Shown: positions 10,353 to 20,274, counted from the stretch's first letter. The stretch is 64,000 nucleotides of DNA from Comamonas antarctica (GCF_013363755.1 NZ_CP054841.1:186001-250000), one strand, 5' to 3'. A program made the numbers and translations. Notes: generated from the sequence alone by a model not told the origin.

Positions 10353-13300
10353 CTAGAGCACAAGACGGGAATATCCCACGCCGCCGCCCTTCTCCACGCG
10401 GATCTGCGCGGGGATGCGCTGCTTTAGTGCCTCGACGTGGCTGATGATTCCAATCATCTTGCCGCTGGCGTTGAGCGCATCGAGCGCCGACAGCGCGGTC
10501 TCCAGCGCATCGCCATCGAGCGTGCCGAAACCTTCGTCGAGGAACAGCGAATCGATCGAGGTCTTGCGGCTCACCAGGTCGGACAGCGCGAGCGCCAGCG
10601 CCAGGCTCACCAGGAACGACTCGCCGCCCGAGAGCGTGCGCGTGTCGCGCACCGCATCGCCCTGCCAGCTGTCGGCGATATCGAGCTCGAGCACGCCGCT
10701 GGGCTTGCGCAGCAGCCGGTAGCGGCCGTGCAGGCGCAGCAGGTGGCGGTTGGCCAGATGCAGCAGATGGTCCAGCGTCAGCCCCTGCGCGAACTTGCGG
10801 AACTTGTCGCCCTTGGCCGAGCCGATCAGGCCATCGAGGTGCTGCCACAGCTCGCAGTCGCGCGCCTGCTGCGCGATGCGCTCGAGCAGGGCCTGCTGGC
10901 CGCTGCGGCGCCGGGCATCGTCTTGCAGGCGCGCGCCGGCCGCGCCGCGCTGCGCACCCAGCTCGGCACGCTGCTCGTCGAGCGACTGCAGCCGCGCGCC
11001 GAGTTCCGCGGGCGGGGTATCGGTCAACGCCTGCGCCACCAATTGCCGGTGGCGCGCCTGCGCCGACGCCTGCAAGGCGCGCTGCTGCTGGGCCTCGCCC
11101 TGCAGCTGCTGCTGCAGCGCTGCCAGGCGCTCGCGCTCGAGCGGCGCCAGCACGGCCTGCAGATAAGCCTGCTCATCGCTCCAGGGACTGGCCGCGAGCG
11201 CCTGCTGCCAGGCGGCTTCGCGCTGCGCGCCAGCCGCGCACTGCCGCGCCAGCGTCGCCTGCGCCTGCAGCGCCTGGCCCTGCTGGCTGGCCAACTGCGC
11301 CTCGCCCTGCTCGATCGCGCGCGCGCAGTGCGCCAGATCAGCGGCCGGCTCCGGCGCCGCGCCGCTGGCCTCATGCGCGCAGGCGTGCCAGCGCGCGGCC
11401 CACTGCTGCGCCTCGGCCTGCGCCGTGTCGCAGGCCGGCTCCAGCCGGGCCAGCGCCTGGGCCAGCTGCTGCTGGCGCGCTTGCGCGGCCTGCCATTGCT
11501 GCCATGCGGCCTGGCGCGCCTGCAGCCACCGATCCGCGTCCTCCGGTGCGGGCAGCGGACCCTGGCCGGCCTCGGCCAGCCCGGCCTGCAGCTGCGCCAC
11601 GAGCGCCGCGTCCTCGGCGGCCAGCGCCTGCAGCGCCGCCGCGGCCGACTGCACGCGCGTGTCCAGCTCCTGCGCCGCCTGGCGTGCCAGCGCATCGGCG
11701 CTTTGCGCGGCCAGCAGCGCGCGCTCGCATGCGTGCGCCTGGTCCTGCGCGGCGCGCAGCCGCTGCTCGCCCTGCTCCGCCGCCTGCAAGGCCTGGCCCA
11801 ATGCGCCCAGCGCCTGCGTGCATTGCGCCTGGGCCAGGGCCAGGCGCTGCGGCTGCTGCCAGTCGTCCAGGTCCGGCGCCTGCGCGGGCGGCAACTGCGC
11901 GCGCAGCGCCTGCCAGGCGGGCTGCCAGCGCGTGGCCAGATCCTGCTCCAGCGCCTGCTGCTGCAATTGCACGGCGCGCTGCGTGCTTTCGGCGCGCGCG
12001 AGTTCGCTGGCTGCGGCCTCGCCCTGCTGGCGCAGCGCATCGAGTTCGGCCCGGCGTTGCGCCAGCAGCGCGCGCGTGGCAGAGACATCGAGCGCCTGGT
12101 AGCTGGCAATGGCCGGGTGCTCGAGCGCGCCGCACAGCGGGCAGGCCTCGCCCGGCTGCAGCGCGCGGCGGTGTTCATCCAGCCCCTGGATCAGCTGCTC
12201 GCGCTCGAGCAGCAGCTGCTGGCTGGCCACCAGGTCCTTCATCAGCTTCCATTGCCCGAGCAGCTGCTGGCGTTCGGCGCTGCGCGCCTGCTGCGCCTGC
12301 GCGGCCTCCTGCTGCGCCTGCACCAGGCCCTGCAGCTGCTGCGCGAGCTGCTGGCGCTCGTGCGCGCGCTCAAGCAGGTTTTGCCAGCCATGCGCCTGCG
12401 CCTGCTGCTGCTGCCAGCGCGTGCGCAGCGCCGCGCTGCCTTCGGCGGGCAGCGCGGCCTCGGCGGCGCGCACCGCGGCTTGGGCATCATCCCGGGCCAG
12501 CACGGCGGGCGCGATGCGCGCGGCCGTGGCCTCGGCCGTGCGCTGCGCCTGCGCGGCCTGCAGCCCGAGCGCCTGCACATCCTGCTGCTGCGTGCGCGCG
12601 CGGCGCTGCAGCTCGCCGCGCCGGCGCAGCTGCTCGCGCCAGCCGCCGAGCTGCTCACCGAGCGCCGCCTGGGCGGCATGGACTTCGAGATACTGCTGCA
12701 GCGATTGCTGCTGCGTGGCCAGCTCCTCGCGTTGCTGGCGCAGCGCAGCCGCGGCCTGGGCCGCGAGTTCGGCGGCCTGCCGGTGGCGGTGCGCCTGCGC
12801 CGCGCGCTGCTCGTGCTGCTCGGCGGCCAGTTGCGCGCAGCGCGCCTGGCTCTCGGCCTGCGCTGCCTGCGCCTGCTGCCAGGCCTGGTGCACGGGCTGC
12901 AATGCCTGCGCCGGCGCATCCAGCGCCAGGCGCTGCAGTTGCGGCGCGGCGGCCGCCAGCGCCTGATCCGCCTGCTCCCGGCCGCGGCCCGCGGCCCGCA
13001 GCGCCTCCTCGGCCTGCGCGAGCTGCTGCTGCCACTGCAGCTGGGCCTGGATCTGCGCATGCGCCTGCTGCACTTCTGCGAGCGCGGCCTGCAGCCGCGC
13101 GTCCTCGGCCTGCAGCGCCGCGCGCTCCTCCTCGGACAGCAATTGCACGCCATCTGCCTGGGCCTGGTGCTGCTGCAGCTGCTGGCGCGCGGCGCGCGCC
13201 TGCTCGAACACCGCCACCGAGATGTCGCCGTAGATCTCCGACCCCGTCAGTTCCTCGAGCAGCTCGGCGCGCTCGTTGGCGCTGGCGCTGAGAAAGGCCG

Positions 13301-13772
13301 CGAAGCCGCCCTGGGCCAGCAGCATGGATTTGGTGAAGCGTGCGAAGTCCAGCCCGGTGATCGCGGCCACGCGCTGGCGCTTGTCCTGGATCTGGTTGCT
13401 CAGGATCTGGCCGTCGCGCGTGGCAAGTTCGACCTTGGGCGCCTGCAGCGCGCCATCGGCCCGGTCGCGCGCGCGCCGCTGGCTCCAGAACGCGCGGTAA
13501 TGCCGGCCCTGGACCTCGAACTCGACCTCGGCCAGGCAGTCGCTGGTATGGCGCGTCATCAGTTCGTTGGCCGTGCCCGTGAGCGCGCCCAGGCGCGGCG
13601 TCTCGTGGTACAGCGCCAGGCAGATCGCATCGAGCAGCGTCGACTTGCCCGCGCCCGTCGGGCCGGTGATGGCAAACAGGCTGCTGTCGGTGAACGGCGC
13701 CTGGGTGAAATCAATTGCCCACTCGCCCTTGAGCGAGTTGAGGTTCTTGAAGCGCAGCCGGGTAATCCTCAT
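10353..13772 (-). CDS. sbcC: Nuclease SbcCD subunit C (Rad50-like ATPase)
   Basis: This 1139-residue SMC-like ATPase partners with SbcD to cut hairpins and palindromes and to trim DNA ends. Visible elements are the Walker A motif ITGPTGAGKSTLL near residue 35, two long Ala/Gln/Leu-rich coiled-coil arms, the zinc-hook CPLC near 541 between them, the C-terminal signature LSGGESFLVSLALALALS, and Walker B IDSLFLDEGFGTLD. The coiled coils are extremely Gln/Ala rich, giving long open frames on the opposite strand that are not genes. The start codon overlaps the sbcD stop (ATGA), so the pair is translationally coupled. Confidence 0.97.
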   Translation of the reverse strand: MRITRLRFKNLNSLKGEWAIDFTQAPFTDSSLFAITGPTGAGKSTLLDAICLALYHETPRLGALTGTANELMTRHTSDCLAEVEFEVQGRHYRAFWSQRRARDRADGALQAPKVELATRDGQILSNQIQDKRQRVAAITGLDFARFTKSMLLAQGGFAAFLSASANERAELLEELTGSEIYGDISVAVFEQARAARQQLQQHQAQADGVQLLSEEERAALQAEDARLQAALAEVQQAHAQIQAQLQWQQQLAQAEEALRAAGRGREQADQALAAAAPQLQRLALDAPAQALQPVHQAWQQAQAAQAESQARCAQLAAEQHEQRAAQAHRHRQAAELAAQAAAALRQQREELATQQQSLQQYLEVHAAQAALGEQLGGWREQLRRRGELQRRARTQQQDVQALGLQAAQAQRTAEATAARIAPAVLARDDAQAAVRAAEAALPAEGSAALRTRWQQQQAQAHGWQNLLERAHERQQLAQQLQGLVQAQQEAAQAQQARSAERQQLLGQWKLMKDLVASQQLLLEREQLIQGLDEHRRALQPGEACPLCGALEHPAIASYQALDVSATRALLAQRRAELDALRQQGEAAASELARAESTQRAVQLQQQALEQDLATRWQPAWQALRAQLPPAQAPDLDDWQQPQRLALAQAQCTQALGALGQALQAAEQGEQRLRAAQDQAHACERALLAAQSADALARQAAQELDTRVQSAAAALQALAAEDAALVAQLQAGLAEAGQGPLPAPEDADRWLQARQAAWQQWQAAQARQQQLAQALARLEPACDTAQAEAQQWAARWHACAHEASGAAPEPAADLAHCARAIEQGEAQLASQQGQALQAQATLARQCAAGAQREAAWQQALAASPWSDEQAYLQAVLAPLERERLAALQQQLQGEAQQQRALQASAQARHRQLVAQALTDTPPAELGARLQSLDEQRAELGAQRGAAGARLQDDARRRSGQQALLERIAQQARDCELWQHLDGLIGSAKGDKFRKFAQGLTLDHLLHLANRHLLRLHGRYRLLRKPSGVLELDIADSWQGDAVRDTRTLSGGESFLVSLALALALSDLVSRKTSIDSLFLDEGFGTLDGDALETALSALDALNASGKMIGIISHVEALKQRIPAQIRVEKGGGVGYSRLVL

Positions 13773-15010
13773 GCGCCATGCCCCTCGGCCGCGGCGCGGA
13801 CCTGCGCCAGCACGCCGCGGTAGCGCTCGCCCAGCGCGGCCTCGAGCTCGGGCGCGAGCGTCTCCGCGGCCAGGCGGCGCGCGAACACCTCCTCGGGCGT
13901 CAGTGCGTCCAGCGACTCATGCGCCGCGCCCGCCAGCTGCGCCGCCGCCGCGCCGCGCTGGCGCCGGATGCGCAGCAACTCCAGCGGCAGGTCCTGCAGC
14001 AGCGCCTCGACGCGGACCGCGAGATCCTGCAGGTAGTCATCGCCCTGCACCGTCACTTCCAGCCATACCGGGCGCTGCGGCGTGCCCGCCTGCGCCGCGG
14101 CGGCCAGCAGCGGCGGCAGGTCCGCCAGCGTGGCAGCGACCGCCGCCAGCGGCTGGAACCGTGGCACCGGCAAGGGTGTGACGGCTTCGAGGCCCGCGGG
14201 TCCGACATCGACCAGCAGCACCTGCTTGGCCTGGCGCGCCTCGTCGAAACCCAGCGCGATCGGCGAGCCGCTGTAGCGGATGTGCTCCAGGCCGCCGACT
14301 TTCTGCGGCTTGTGGATATGGCCCAGCGCGATGTAGTGCGCCGCGGGAAAGGCATTGGTCGGGAATGCCTCGAGCGCGCCGACATAGATCTCGCGCACCG
14401 ATTCGTTGCTGCTCGCGCCCACCGTGGTGAGGTGGCCCGTGGCAATGATGGGCAGCAGCCGCCCGGTGGCTTCGTGCAGCTGCGCCTGGCGCGCCTGGGC
14501 CTGCGCATAGACCGCCTGGTAGGTGGCCTGGATCGCGGCCTGCAGCGCCTGCTGCTTGTCCTCGGCGCTTTGCCCGGCCTGGCTTTGCACGACATCGCGG
14601 GCGCGCATGAACGGCAACGCGCAGACGATGCACCCGGGCGCGCCGCCGCGCTCGGGCAGCGTCACCACATGCGCCTGCGCCGCACCCACGGCGGCGATCA
14701 CCGTGGTCTGCAGGCAGGCCAGCAGCGCGCGGCTGTCATCGAGCACGCTGACCGCATCGTGGTTGCCGCCGAGCAGCAGCAGCGCCACGCCGGCCGCGTG
14801 CAGCCGCGCCACGAACTGGCTGTAGAGCGCACGCGCATAGCTCGGCGGCGCGCCGGTGTCGAAGATGTCGCCGGCAATCAGCACCGCATCGACCGCCCCG
14901 GCCTCGACCTGCACCAGCAGCCAGTCGATCAGCGCCTGGTGTTCGGCCTCGCGGCTTTTGCCCATGAAATGCTGGCCCAGATGCCAGTCGGAAGTGTGAA
15001 GAATGCGCAT
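13769..15010 (-). CDS. sbcD: Nuclease SbcCD subunit D (Mre11-like)
   Basis: This 413-residue calcineurin-like phosphoesterase is the nuclease subunit of SbcCD. Metal-binding motifs appear in order: HTSDWHLG at the N-terminus, IAGDIFDTG, GGNHD and GHIH. The start at 15010 is set by the family N-terminus MRILHTSDWHLG; the frame stays open upstream but without similarity. It is the first gene of the sbcD-sbcC operon. The 130-bp gap upstream (15011-15140) is GC-rich and shows no clear promoter or LexA box. Confidence 0.97.
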   Translation of the reverse strand: MRILHTSDWHLGQHFMGKSREAEHQALIDWLLVQVEAGAVDAVLIAGDIFDTGAPPSYARALYSQFVARLHAAGVALLLLGGNHDAVSVLDDSRALLACLQTTVIAAVGAAQAHVVTLPERGGAPGCIVCALPFMRARDVVQSQAGQSAEDKQQALQAAIQATYQAVYAQAQARQAQLHEATGRLLPIIATGHLTTVGASSNESVREIYVGALEAFPTNAFPAAHYIALGHIHKPQKVGGLEHIRYSGSPIALGFDEARQAKQVLLVDVGPAGLEAVTPLPVPRFQPLAAVAATLADLPPLLAAAAQAGTPQRPVWLEVTVQGDDYLQDLAVRVEALLQDLPLELLRIRRQRGAAAAQLAGAAHESLDALTPEEVFARRLAAETLAPELEAALGERYRGVLAQVRAAAEGHGA

Positions 15011-15140
15011 GGATGGGAATGGAGGGACGGTGCCGGCAGTGGATTGCGGCCATCGCGCTATTGTGCAGCGGCGCGCGAAGCGGCCGCAGCGCTTCGATCG
15101 GAACGGTCGCTGACGCGGCACGGTGCAAGCCGCGATCGGG

Positions 15141-15677
15141 CTAGTTGCGGCGCAGCCACCACGCCATCCAGGCCACCAGCCTGGGCATCACCACATACGA
15201 CATCAGCGACACCACCAGCACGGTCACGACAAAGATCCGCGCCAGGAAAGGCCACGACTGCAGCAGCGGGCCCAGCACGCCCAGGCTCAGCGACACCAGC
15301 GGAAAGATGCCCAGCCAGCTGACCACCGTGAGCTTCCACTTGGGCGGCACCATCACCGGCACCGGCGGCGCCGACCAGGTCTGCAGGCCTTCGACCGGAC
15401 CGCAGTCGAGCACTGCTGCCACCTGCTCCAGGCGTGCGTGCCATTGCGCCCATTCGGGCGCCGCACGCGCGCGCGCCAGATCCGCGGCCGCCGCAAAACG
15501 CTGCACCAGCTGATGCGGACCCTGCGGTGAGGCGGGAGGCACCAGCCCGGCAAACACGCAGCCCGGCAACTGGCTCGAGGCGCCGAGTAGCTGCTGCAGC
15601 AGCGCCTGGCATTGCGGCGCACAGCCCGGCTTGGCGTGGCAATGCAGGATGCGCGCCACGGAATTGACTTCATTCAA
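15141..15677 (-). CDS. Antibiotic biosynthesis monooxygenase (ABM)-domain membrane protein
   Basis: This is a protein of about 178 residues. Its N-terminal half is a ferredoxin-like ABM domain (RILHCHAKPGC..), and its C-terminal third carries two or three transmembrane helices (WKLTVVSWLGIFPLVSLSL and LVVSLMSYVVMPRLVAWMAWW). This matches the widespread COG3224-type family, whose function is unknown despite the name. The start is ambiguous: TTG at 15677 follows GGAG with good spacing, while TTG at 15698 and GTG near 15659 are also in frame. It is divergent from the YkvA-like gene. Confidence 0.8.
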   Translation of the reverse strand: MNEVNSVARILHCHAKPGCAPQCQALLQQLLGASSQLPGCVFAGLVPPASPQGPHQLVQRFAAAADLARARAAPEWAQWHARLEQVAAVLDCGPVEGLQTWSAPPVPVMVPPKWKLTVVSWLGIFPLVSLSLGVLGPLLQSWPFLARIFVVTVLVVSLMSYVVMPRLVAWMAWWLRRN

Positions 15678-15778
15678 CTTGCACTCCGTCTTCAGCAAGC
15701 GCGTGATTCTAGGCCCGCGGCCCGGAGCCTGCTGCCGCCTTCAGCATGCACGCTGCGCGGTGGCGGACAATGCCGCCC

Positions 15779-16165
15779 ATGAATCTCAACGACCGCATCA
15801 AGTCCTGGGCCAGGCGCATCAAACGCGATGGCGTGACGCTGTGGTTTGCCGCAAGGCATCCCGGCACGCCCTGGCATGCGAAGGCCCTGGGATTGTTCGT
15901 GGTGGCGTATGCGCTCAGTCCTATCGATCTGATTCCGGATTTCATTCCGGTGCTGGGCTATCTCGACGATGTCCTGCTGCTGCCCGCGCTGATCTGGCTG
16001 GCGGTGAAGCTGTTGCCCGCGCCGGTGCTGGCGCAGTGCCGGGTGCAGGCGGATGCGTGGATGGCGGAAAAAGGCGCCAAGCCCCGCAGCCTGGCCGGCG
16101 CCGCCCTGGTCGTCATGCTGTGGCTGGGCCTGGGCGTGGCCGCCTGGCGCTGGTGGATGGCGTAG
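15779..16165 (+). CDS. YkvA-family (DUF1232) membrane protein
   Basis: This 128-residue protein has the DUF1232 core ALSPIDLIPDFIPVLGYLDD (residues about 45-65), in which the S-P-I-D-L-I-P-D-F-I-P motif is diagnostic. A flanking hydrophobic stretch and a C-terminal transmembrane helix (VVMLWLGLGVAAWRWW) follow. Members are small inner-membrane proteins without assigned function. The ATG at 15779 begins the conserved region. It is convergent with the EamA transporter gene. Confidence 0.88.
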   Translation: MNLNDRIKSWARRIKRDGVTLWFAARHPGTPWHAKALGLFVVAYALSPIDLIPDFIPVLGYLDDVLLLPALIWLAVKLLPAPVLAQCRVQADAWMAEKGAKPRSLAGAALVVMLWLGLGVAAWRWWMA

Positions 16166-16196
16166 GCACGCCGTGTCGCCCGCCGCTGCGGCGCGC

Positions 16197-17150
16197 TCAG
16201 GCCTGGGCCGCCACCGCCGCGCGCCGCGGCCAGCCATAGCGCGCGAAATGCATGGTCGCCATGCCCGCCACGGCAATGCTGCCGCCGATCAGCAGCGAGG
16301 CATGCAGCGCCTCGCCCAGCCACAGGCTGGAAAACAGAATGCCGAACACCGGCACCAGCGAGATATAGCCCGCGGCCGCGCCCGCGCCCAATACCTTCAC
16401 GCCTTCGAAGAACCAGGCGTAGGCCAGGGCCGTCGCGCCCAGGGCCAGCGCCGCGAGGCAGGCCCAGGACGTCCAGGGCGCTGCGGCCAGCGGGCTCCAG
16501 CCCCACGTTCCTTCCAGCGCCAGGCTCAAGCCGCCGAGCATGGCGGCACCGAGCATCGAGGTGGCGGTGGTGGTGGTCAGCGCATCCAGGCCCTTCATCA
16601 CGAAGCGGCCCATGAGGGTATAGGTCACCCAGCTGGCAACGCAGCCGAGCAGCAGCAGTTCGCCGCGGCCGGTGTGCTCGAGCCAGCTGCCGATAGAGCC
16701 CCCGCCCGAAATCGCGATCCAGGCGCCGCCCACGGCCAGCGCCATGCCCAGCAGGATGCACGCATTGAGCCGCTCGCGAAACAGCAGCGCCGCCAGCAGC
16801 AGGGTCGCCGCGGGATTGAGCGTCACGACGATCGAGGCCTTGCCGGCCGGCACCAACTGCACGCCCAGCATGAAAAACGTCGAATAGCCCAGCACGCCGG
16901 CCGCCGCCGCGCAGGCGAGGCCCAGCCATTGCTGCGGGCGCAGCTGCCGCAGCGGCTGCAGCCCGCCGCGCCAGTGCATCCACAGCAGCAGCGCCAGGCT
17001 GGCAATGATGAAACGCAGGCTGGCCGCGGCCAGCGGCGGCATGGTCTGGGCGATCACGCGGCCCCAGGGCCAGGACGCGCCCCAGAGCGCGGCCATGCCC
17101 CACAGGCGCAGATGGGTGGAACGGGTCGAGAGCGTGGTGGAAGAAGTCAT
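16197..17150 (-). CDS. EamA-family drug/metabolite transporter
   Basis: This 317-residue protein has ten predicted transmembrane helices in two EamA repeats. The first begins LWGMAALWGASWPWGRVIAQTMPP and the second shows the typical SLVPVFGILFSSLWLGEAL near residue 270. It would export small metabolites or amino acids through the inner membrane, but the substrate cannot be read from sequence. It lies 38 bases downstream of the MFS gene on the same strand, so both may be cotranscribed. Confidence 0.88.
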   Translation of the reverse strand: MTSSTTLSTRSTHLRLWGMAALWGASWPWGRVIAQTMPPLAAASLRFIIASLALLLWMHWRGGLQPLRQLRPQQWLGLACAAAAGVLGYSTFFMLGVQLVPAGKASIVVTLNPAATLLLAALLFRERLNACILLGMALAVGGAWIAISGGGSIGSWLEHTGRGELLLLGCVASWVTYTLMGRFVMKGLDALTTTTATSMLGAAMLGGLSLALEGTWGWSPLAAAPWTSWACLAALALGATALAYAWFFEGVKVLGAGAAAGYISLVPVFGILFSSLWLGEALHASLLIGGSIAVAGMATMHFARYGWPRRAAVAAQA

Positions 17151-17188
17151 GAGGAGCCCATGCCGGCGATTGCCGACGCGGCGCAAGG

Positions 17189-18433
17189 TTAAGGCTTTTC
17201 GCCGCGCACCGACGTCAGGCGCTGAAATCTCCGGATCATCCAGGGCCCAAGCAGCGACCCGGCGCCGGCCGTCGACCAGGCCAGAACCCAGGCCTGGCCG
17301 GGCAGCGCATAGTGCGCCTGGCCCCAGTCCAGCGCCAGGCCGAACACCCAGGGGCTGATCGCACCGGCGCCGAATCCCAGCACCGAACGCACGGAAAACG
17401 CCGCGCCCAGGCGCTCGGCCGGCACCACATCGGCCAGCGCCGTGGAATAGACCGAGGAGTCGGCAATCGCCAGCAGGCTGTAGAGCGCGCCCATCGCGGC
17501 CACGGCCCAGACCGGGGCGGCCCACATCCAGCCGAACGCAAACCCGCAGGCCAGGCTGGCGCAACTGGCCGCCAGCATGACCTGCGCACGGCCGTATCGG
17601 TCCGATGCCGCGCCGCCCAGCAGGCTGCCCGCGACGCTCACCAGGTGCGCCAGCGCCGCCAGCGCCACGCCCTGGGCCAATGACAGCCCGCCGCCTTGCG
17701 CCGCAAAGGCCAGATAGGCGGGCAGCCAGGCCCACAAGGCCATCAGCTCCCAGCAATGCGCGGCATAGGCCAGGCTGCCAGCCATGGCCGGCTTGTCCTT
17801 GAGCGTCCGCGCGAGGGCCGCGCGCAGGCAAACGTCGGCCACCAGTGCGGGCGGCGCATCGGGGCGCAGGCGCGCCAGCGCGAAACCCGTTGCCGCCGCA
17901 CCCAGCGCCACCAGCAGCGCAATCAGTGCCAGCAGCCAGCGCCAGTGCAGCGCATCCGAGAGCGCGGCCACCAGCACCAGCGACACGCCGTAGCCCAAGG
18001 AGCCCGCGCCAATGAACATGCCCATGGACCGGCCGCGCGCCGCCGGCGCGGCATTGCGCGCCAGCAGCTGCAGGCCCGGGCTGTAGCAGCCGCCGGCGCA
18101 CAGGCCGGCCAGGCCGTAGAGCAGCGCCGCGGACACCGGTCCTTGCGCGCCCCAGGCAAACAGCCCCGCCGCGAGCGCCGTGAGCAGGCTGCAGAGCCCG
18201 AACACCCGGCGCGGGCCGACCCGGTCGGCAATGAAGCCGACGCAAAACAGCGAAACCATGTACCCGGCATGCCAGGCGCTTTGCACCAGCCCGGCCTGCG
18301 CCGCGCGCAGCTCCCAGTCCTGCATCACCAGCGGCATGATGCCGGCCCAGGCCGTGGGCAGGGTCGCCTGCAAGACACGGGTGAGACACAGCAGGGGCAG
18401 CCAGCCAGAGCGGGGAAACGAAGTATCGGACAC
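17189..18433 (-). CDS. MFS transporter
   Basis: This protein of about 414 residues has twelve hydrophobic segments and the MFS loop motif GFIADRVGPRRVFG between helices 2 and 3 (about residues 60-75). It probably exports small molecules by proton antiport. The GTG at 18433 is preferred because the hydrophobic region begins soon after it; an in-frame ATG at 18487 would add 18 residues. It is divergent from a LysR regulator at 18562, the usual arrangement for a LysR-controlled exporter. The 128-bp gap between them contains imperfect dyads (for example TTGCGCA..TGCATAA near 18531) but no clean T-N11-A site. Confidence 0.87.
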   Translation of the reverse strand: MSDTSFPRSGWLPLLCLTRVLQATLPTAWAGIMPLVMQDWELRAAQAGLVQSAWHAGYMVSLFCVGFIADRVGPRRVFGLCSLLTALAAGLFAWGAQGPVSAALLYGLAGLCAGGCYSPGLQLLARNAAPAARGRSMGMFIGAGSLGYGVSLVLVAALSDALHWRWLLALIALLVALGAAATGFALARLRPDAPPALVADVCLRAALARTLKDKPAMAGSLAYAAHCWELMALWAWLPAYLAFAAQGGGLSLAQGVALAALAHLVSVAGSLLGGAASDRYGRAQVMLAASCASLACGFAFGWMWAAPVWAVAAMGALYSLLAIADSSVYSTALADVVPAERLGAAFSVRSVLGFGAGAISPWVFGLALDWGQAHYALPGQAWVLAWSTAGAGSLLGPWMIRRFQRLTSVRGEKP

Positions 18434-18561
18434 AAGCAAACGGCTCTTGCGGGAGCATGGGGCATTGCGTGGCGACGGTGCACGCATTCAGGCGCCGAAT
18501 CTTGACAGCGGCCGCTCAATAATGGAATCTTGCGCAGCTTCTACACTGCATAAGAAAATCT

Positions 18562-19452
18562 TTGACTTCATTCTTCTCGCTCGAACAGCTGCAGGCCCTG
18601 GTGCTGGTGGTGGACCGGGGCAGCTTTTCCGCTGCGGCCGACATGCTGGGCATCAGCCAGCCCGCGGTGAGCCAGCAGGTGCGCGAACTCGAGCGCCGCC
18701 TGGGCACGCGCCTGCTCGAACGCGTCGGCCGCAAGGTCGCGCCCACGCCCGCGGGCGGCGCGCTGCTGGGCCATGCGCGCAGCATCCTGGAGCTGGCGCG
18801 GCAGGCCTCGGATGCGGTGCGCGCGCACGATGACGGCATCCAGGGCAGCGTGCGCCTGGGCACGGGCGCGACCGCCTGCCTGCACCTGCTGCCGCCGGTG
18901 CTGCGCCATGTGCGCGCCCACTATCCGGCCGTGCAGGTGCTGGTGACGACCGGCAACACCGAGGACTTCGTGCGCCGCGTGGAGCAGAACACGCTGGACT
19001 TCGCGCTGGTGACGCTGCCGGTGTCGAGCCGCGCGCTCAGCGTGGTGCCGGTGCTCGAGGACCCCTATGTGCTGATCGGCCCGCCGGGCGCGCCCCGGCT
19101 GCCCAAGGCGGTGGCGCCGCGGGCGCTGTCCGCGCTGCCGCTGATCCTGTTCGAGCCCGGGGCCAACACGCGCACGCTGGTCGATGCCTGGCTGCTGGCC
19201 GGCGGCGTCAAGCTGCGGCCCACCATGGAGCTGGGCAGCATCGAGGCGATCAAGGAAATGGTGGCCGAGGGGCTGGGCTACAGCATCATTCCGCGCATGG
19301 CGCTGCCCACCGGCAGCGCGGCACGCTTTCAGGTGCGCGCGCTGCAGCCGCCGCTGGCGCGGGAACTGGGGCTGATCATGCGCCAGGACAAGCCCGTGAC
19401 GCGGGCCATGGGGGTGGTGGCCGAGGCCATCGTGCAAGGCAGGCGGCCGTGA
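18562..19452 (+). CDS. LysR-family transcriptional regulator
   Basis: This 296-residue protein has an N-terminal winged helix-turn-helix (SFSAAADMLGISQPAVSQQV, residues about 18-37) and a C-terminal effector-binding domain of the periplasmic-binding-protein fold. Translation starts at TTG, which gives the normal LysR N-terminus. It is divergent from the MFS exporter, which it probably controls together with the EamA gene behind it. Confidence 0.92.
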   Translation: MTSFFSLEQLQALVLVVDRGSFSAAADMLGISQPAVSQQVRELERRLGTRLLERVGRKVAPTPAGGALLGHARSILELARQASDAVRAHDDGIQGSVRLGTGATACLHLLPPVLRHVRAHYPAVQVLVTTGNTEDFVRRVEQNTLDFALVTLPVSSRALSVVPVLEDPYVLIGPPGAPRLPKAVAPRALSALPLILFEPGANTRTLVDAWLLAGGVKLRPTMELGSIEAIKEMVAEGLGYSIIPRMALPTGSAARFQVRALQPPLARELGLIMRQDKPVTRAMGVVAEAIVQGRRP

Positions 19453-19482
19453 TCCGGCACCACGGCGCGCGTTGCTGCCGCC

Positions 19483-20274
19483 CTAGGCCCCGGCAGCGTC
19501 GCTGTGGGCCGCGCTGGCGGCTTCGCCCGGGCGCGGGCGCGCCAGTTCGCCGGTGGCGATGCGTGCGCGGTAGCGCGCCATGTCGATGTATTCATGCAGT
19601 GCGGCGTCGGTCGCCATGAAGTTGTGCGCCAGCGGCAGCGGCGATTTCACGGCGTTCAGGTAACCCGCGCGCGCCTGCAGGGCATCGATGCCGAAGTGCG
19701 CGAAATACAGCTGGCTGCGGCGCAGGTGCACGCCCGATGACACCAGCACCACCCGGTCGGGCGCGAAGTGCTGCAGCACATCGCTGGCGAAGCGCGCATG
19801 CTGCCAGGTGCTGGTGCTGTAAGGCTCGATCAGCACGTCGTCGCCCGCCAGGCCCAGCGCCAGCAAGGCCTGTCGGTAGACCGCGGCGTCCGGGCTGCCA
19901 TGTTGGCGCGCATCGCCGCCGCTGAGCAGGATCTTGCAGTGCGGGCTGTGCGCGCGGCAGTCGCGCTGCAGCGCCGCCGCCTCGGCGATGCGCGCATGCG
20001 CGGCCGCACCGGGCTCGATGCGGCCGGTCGCGCCGATCTTCTCGGTGCCGCCGCCCAGCACCACGATGGCGTTGCGCTGCGCCCAGGCCGGCGCCGGCTT
20101 GGCATCGTAGGCGGTCTGCAGCGGGTCCAGCAGCCAGCCGGGAACATAGCCGCAACCGATACCCAGGAACAGCAGCGCCGCCAGCGCATAAAGCGCCTTG
20201 CCCGCGCCGCACCAGCGCAGCGCGCTGCAGGCGGCGGCCAGCAGCGCAATGAGAAGCAACAGGCCGAACGTCAT
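19483..20274 (-). CDS. YdcF-family (DUF218) membrane protein
   Basis: This 263-residue protein has two N-terminal transmembrane helices (MTFGLLLLIALLAAACSAL and ALYALAALLFLGIGCGYV) followed by a DUF218 domain. The domain shows NAIVVLGGG near residue 65, LLSGGDA and VVLVSSGVHLRRSQLYF. Homologues such as YdcF, SanA and ElyC bind nucleotide-like ligands or act in envelope metabolism; the reaction is not established. The ATG at 20274 is chosen because the first helix begins there. Its upstream region has an unusual AT-rich perfect palindrome. Confidence 0.88.
   Translation of the reverse strand: MTFGLLLLIALLAAACSALRWCGAGKALYALAALLFLGIGCGYVPGWLLDPLQTAYDAKPAPAWAQRNAIVVLGGGTEKIGATGRIEPGAAAHARIAEAAALQRDCRAHSPHCKILLSGGDARQHGSPDAAVYRQALLALGLAGDDVLIEPYSTSTWQHARFASDVLQHFAPDRVVLVSSGVHLRRSQLYFAHFGIDALQARAGYLNAVKSPLPLAHNFMATDAALHEYIDMARYRARIATGELARPRPGEAASAAHSDAAGA

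Noticed and set aside
10437..13823. 1128-codon open frame antisense to sbcC
   Set aside because: It mirrors the Gln/Ala/Leu-rich coiled coil of SbcC in GC-rich DNA; its product is low-complexity Arg/Leu/Gln and has no recognisable domain.
15011..15140. LexA box or other operator upstream of sbcD
   Set aside because: I searched for CTGT-N8-ACAG by eye and found none; the region is uniformly GC-rich.
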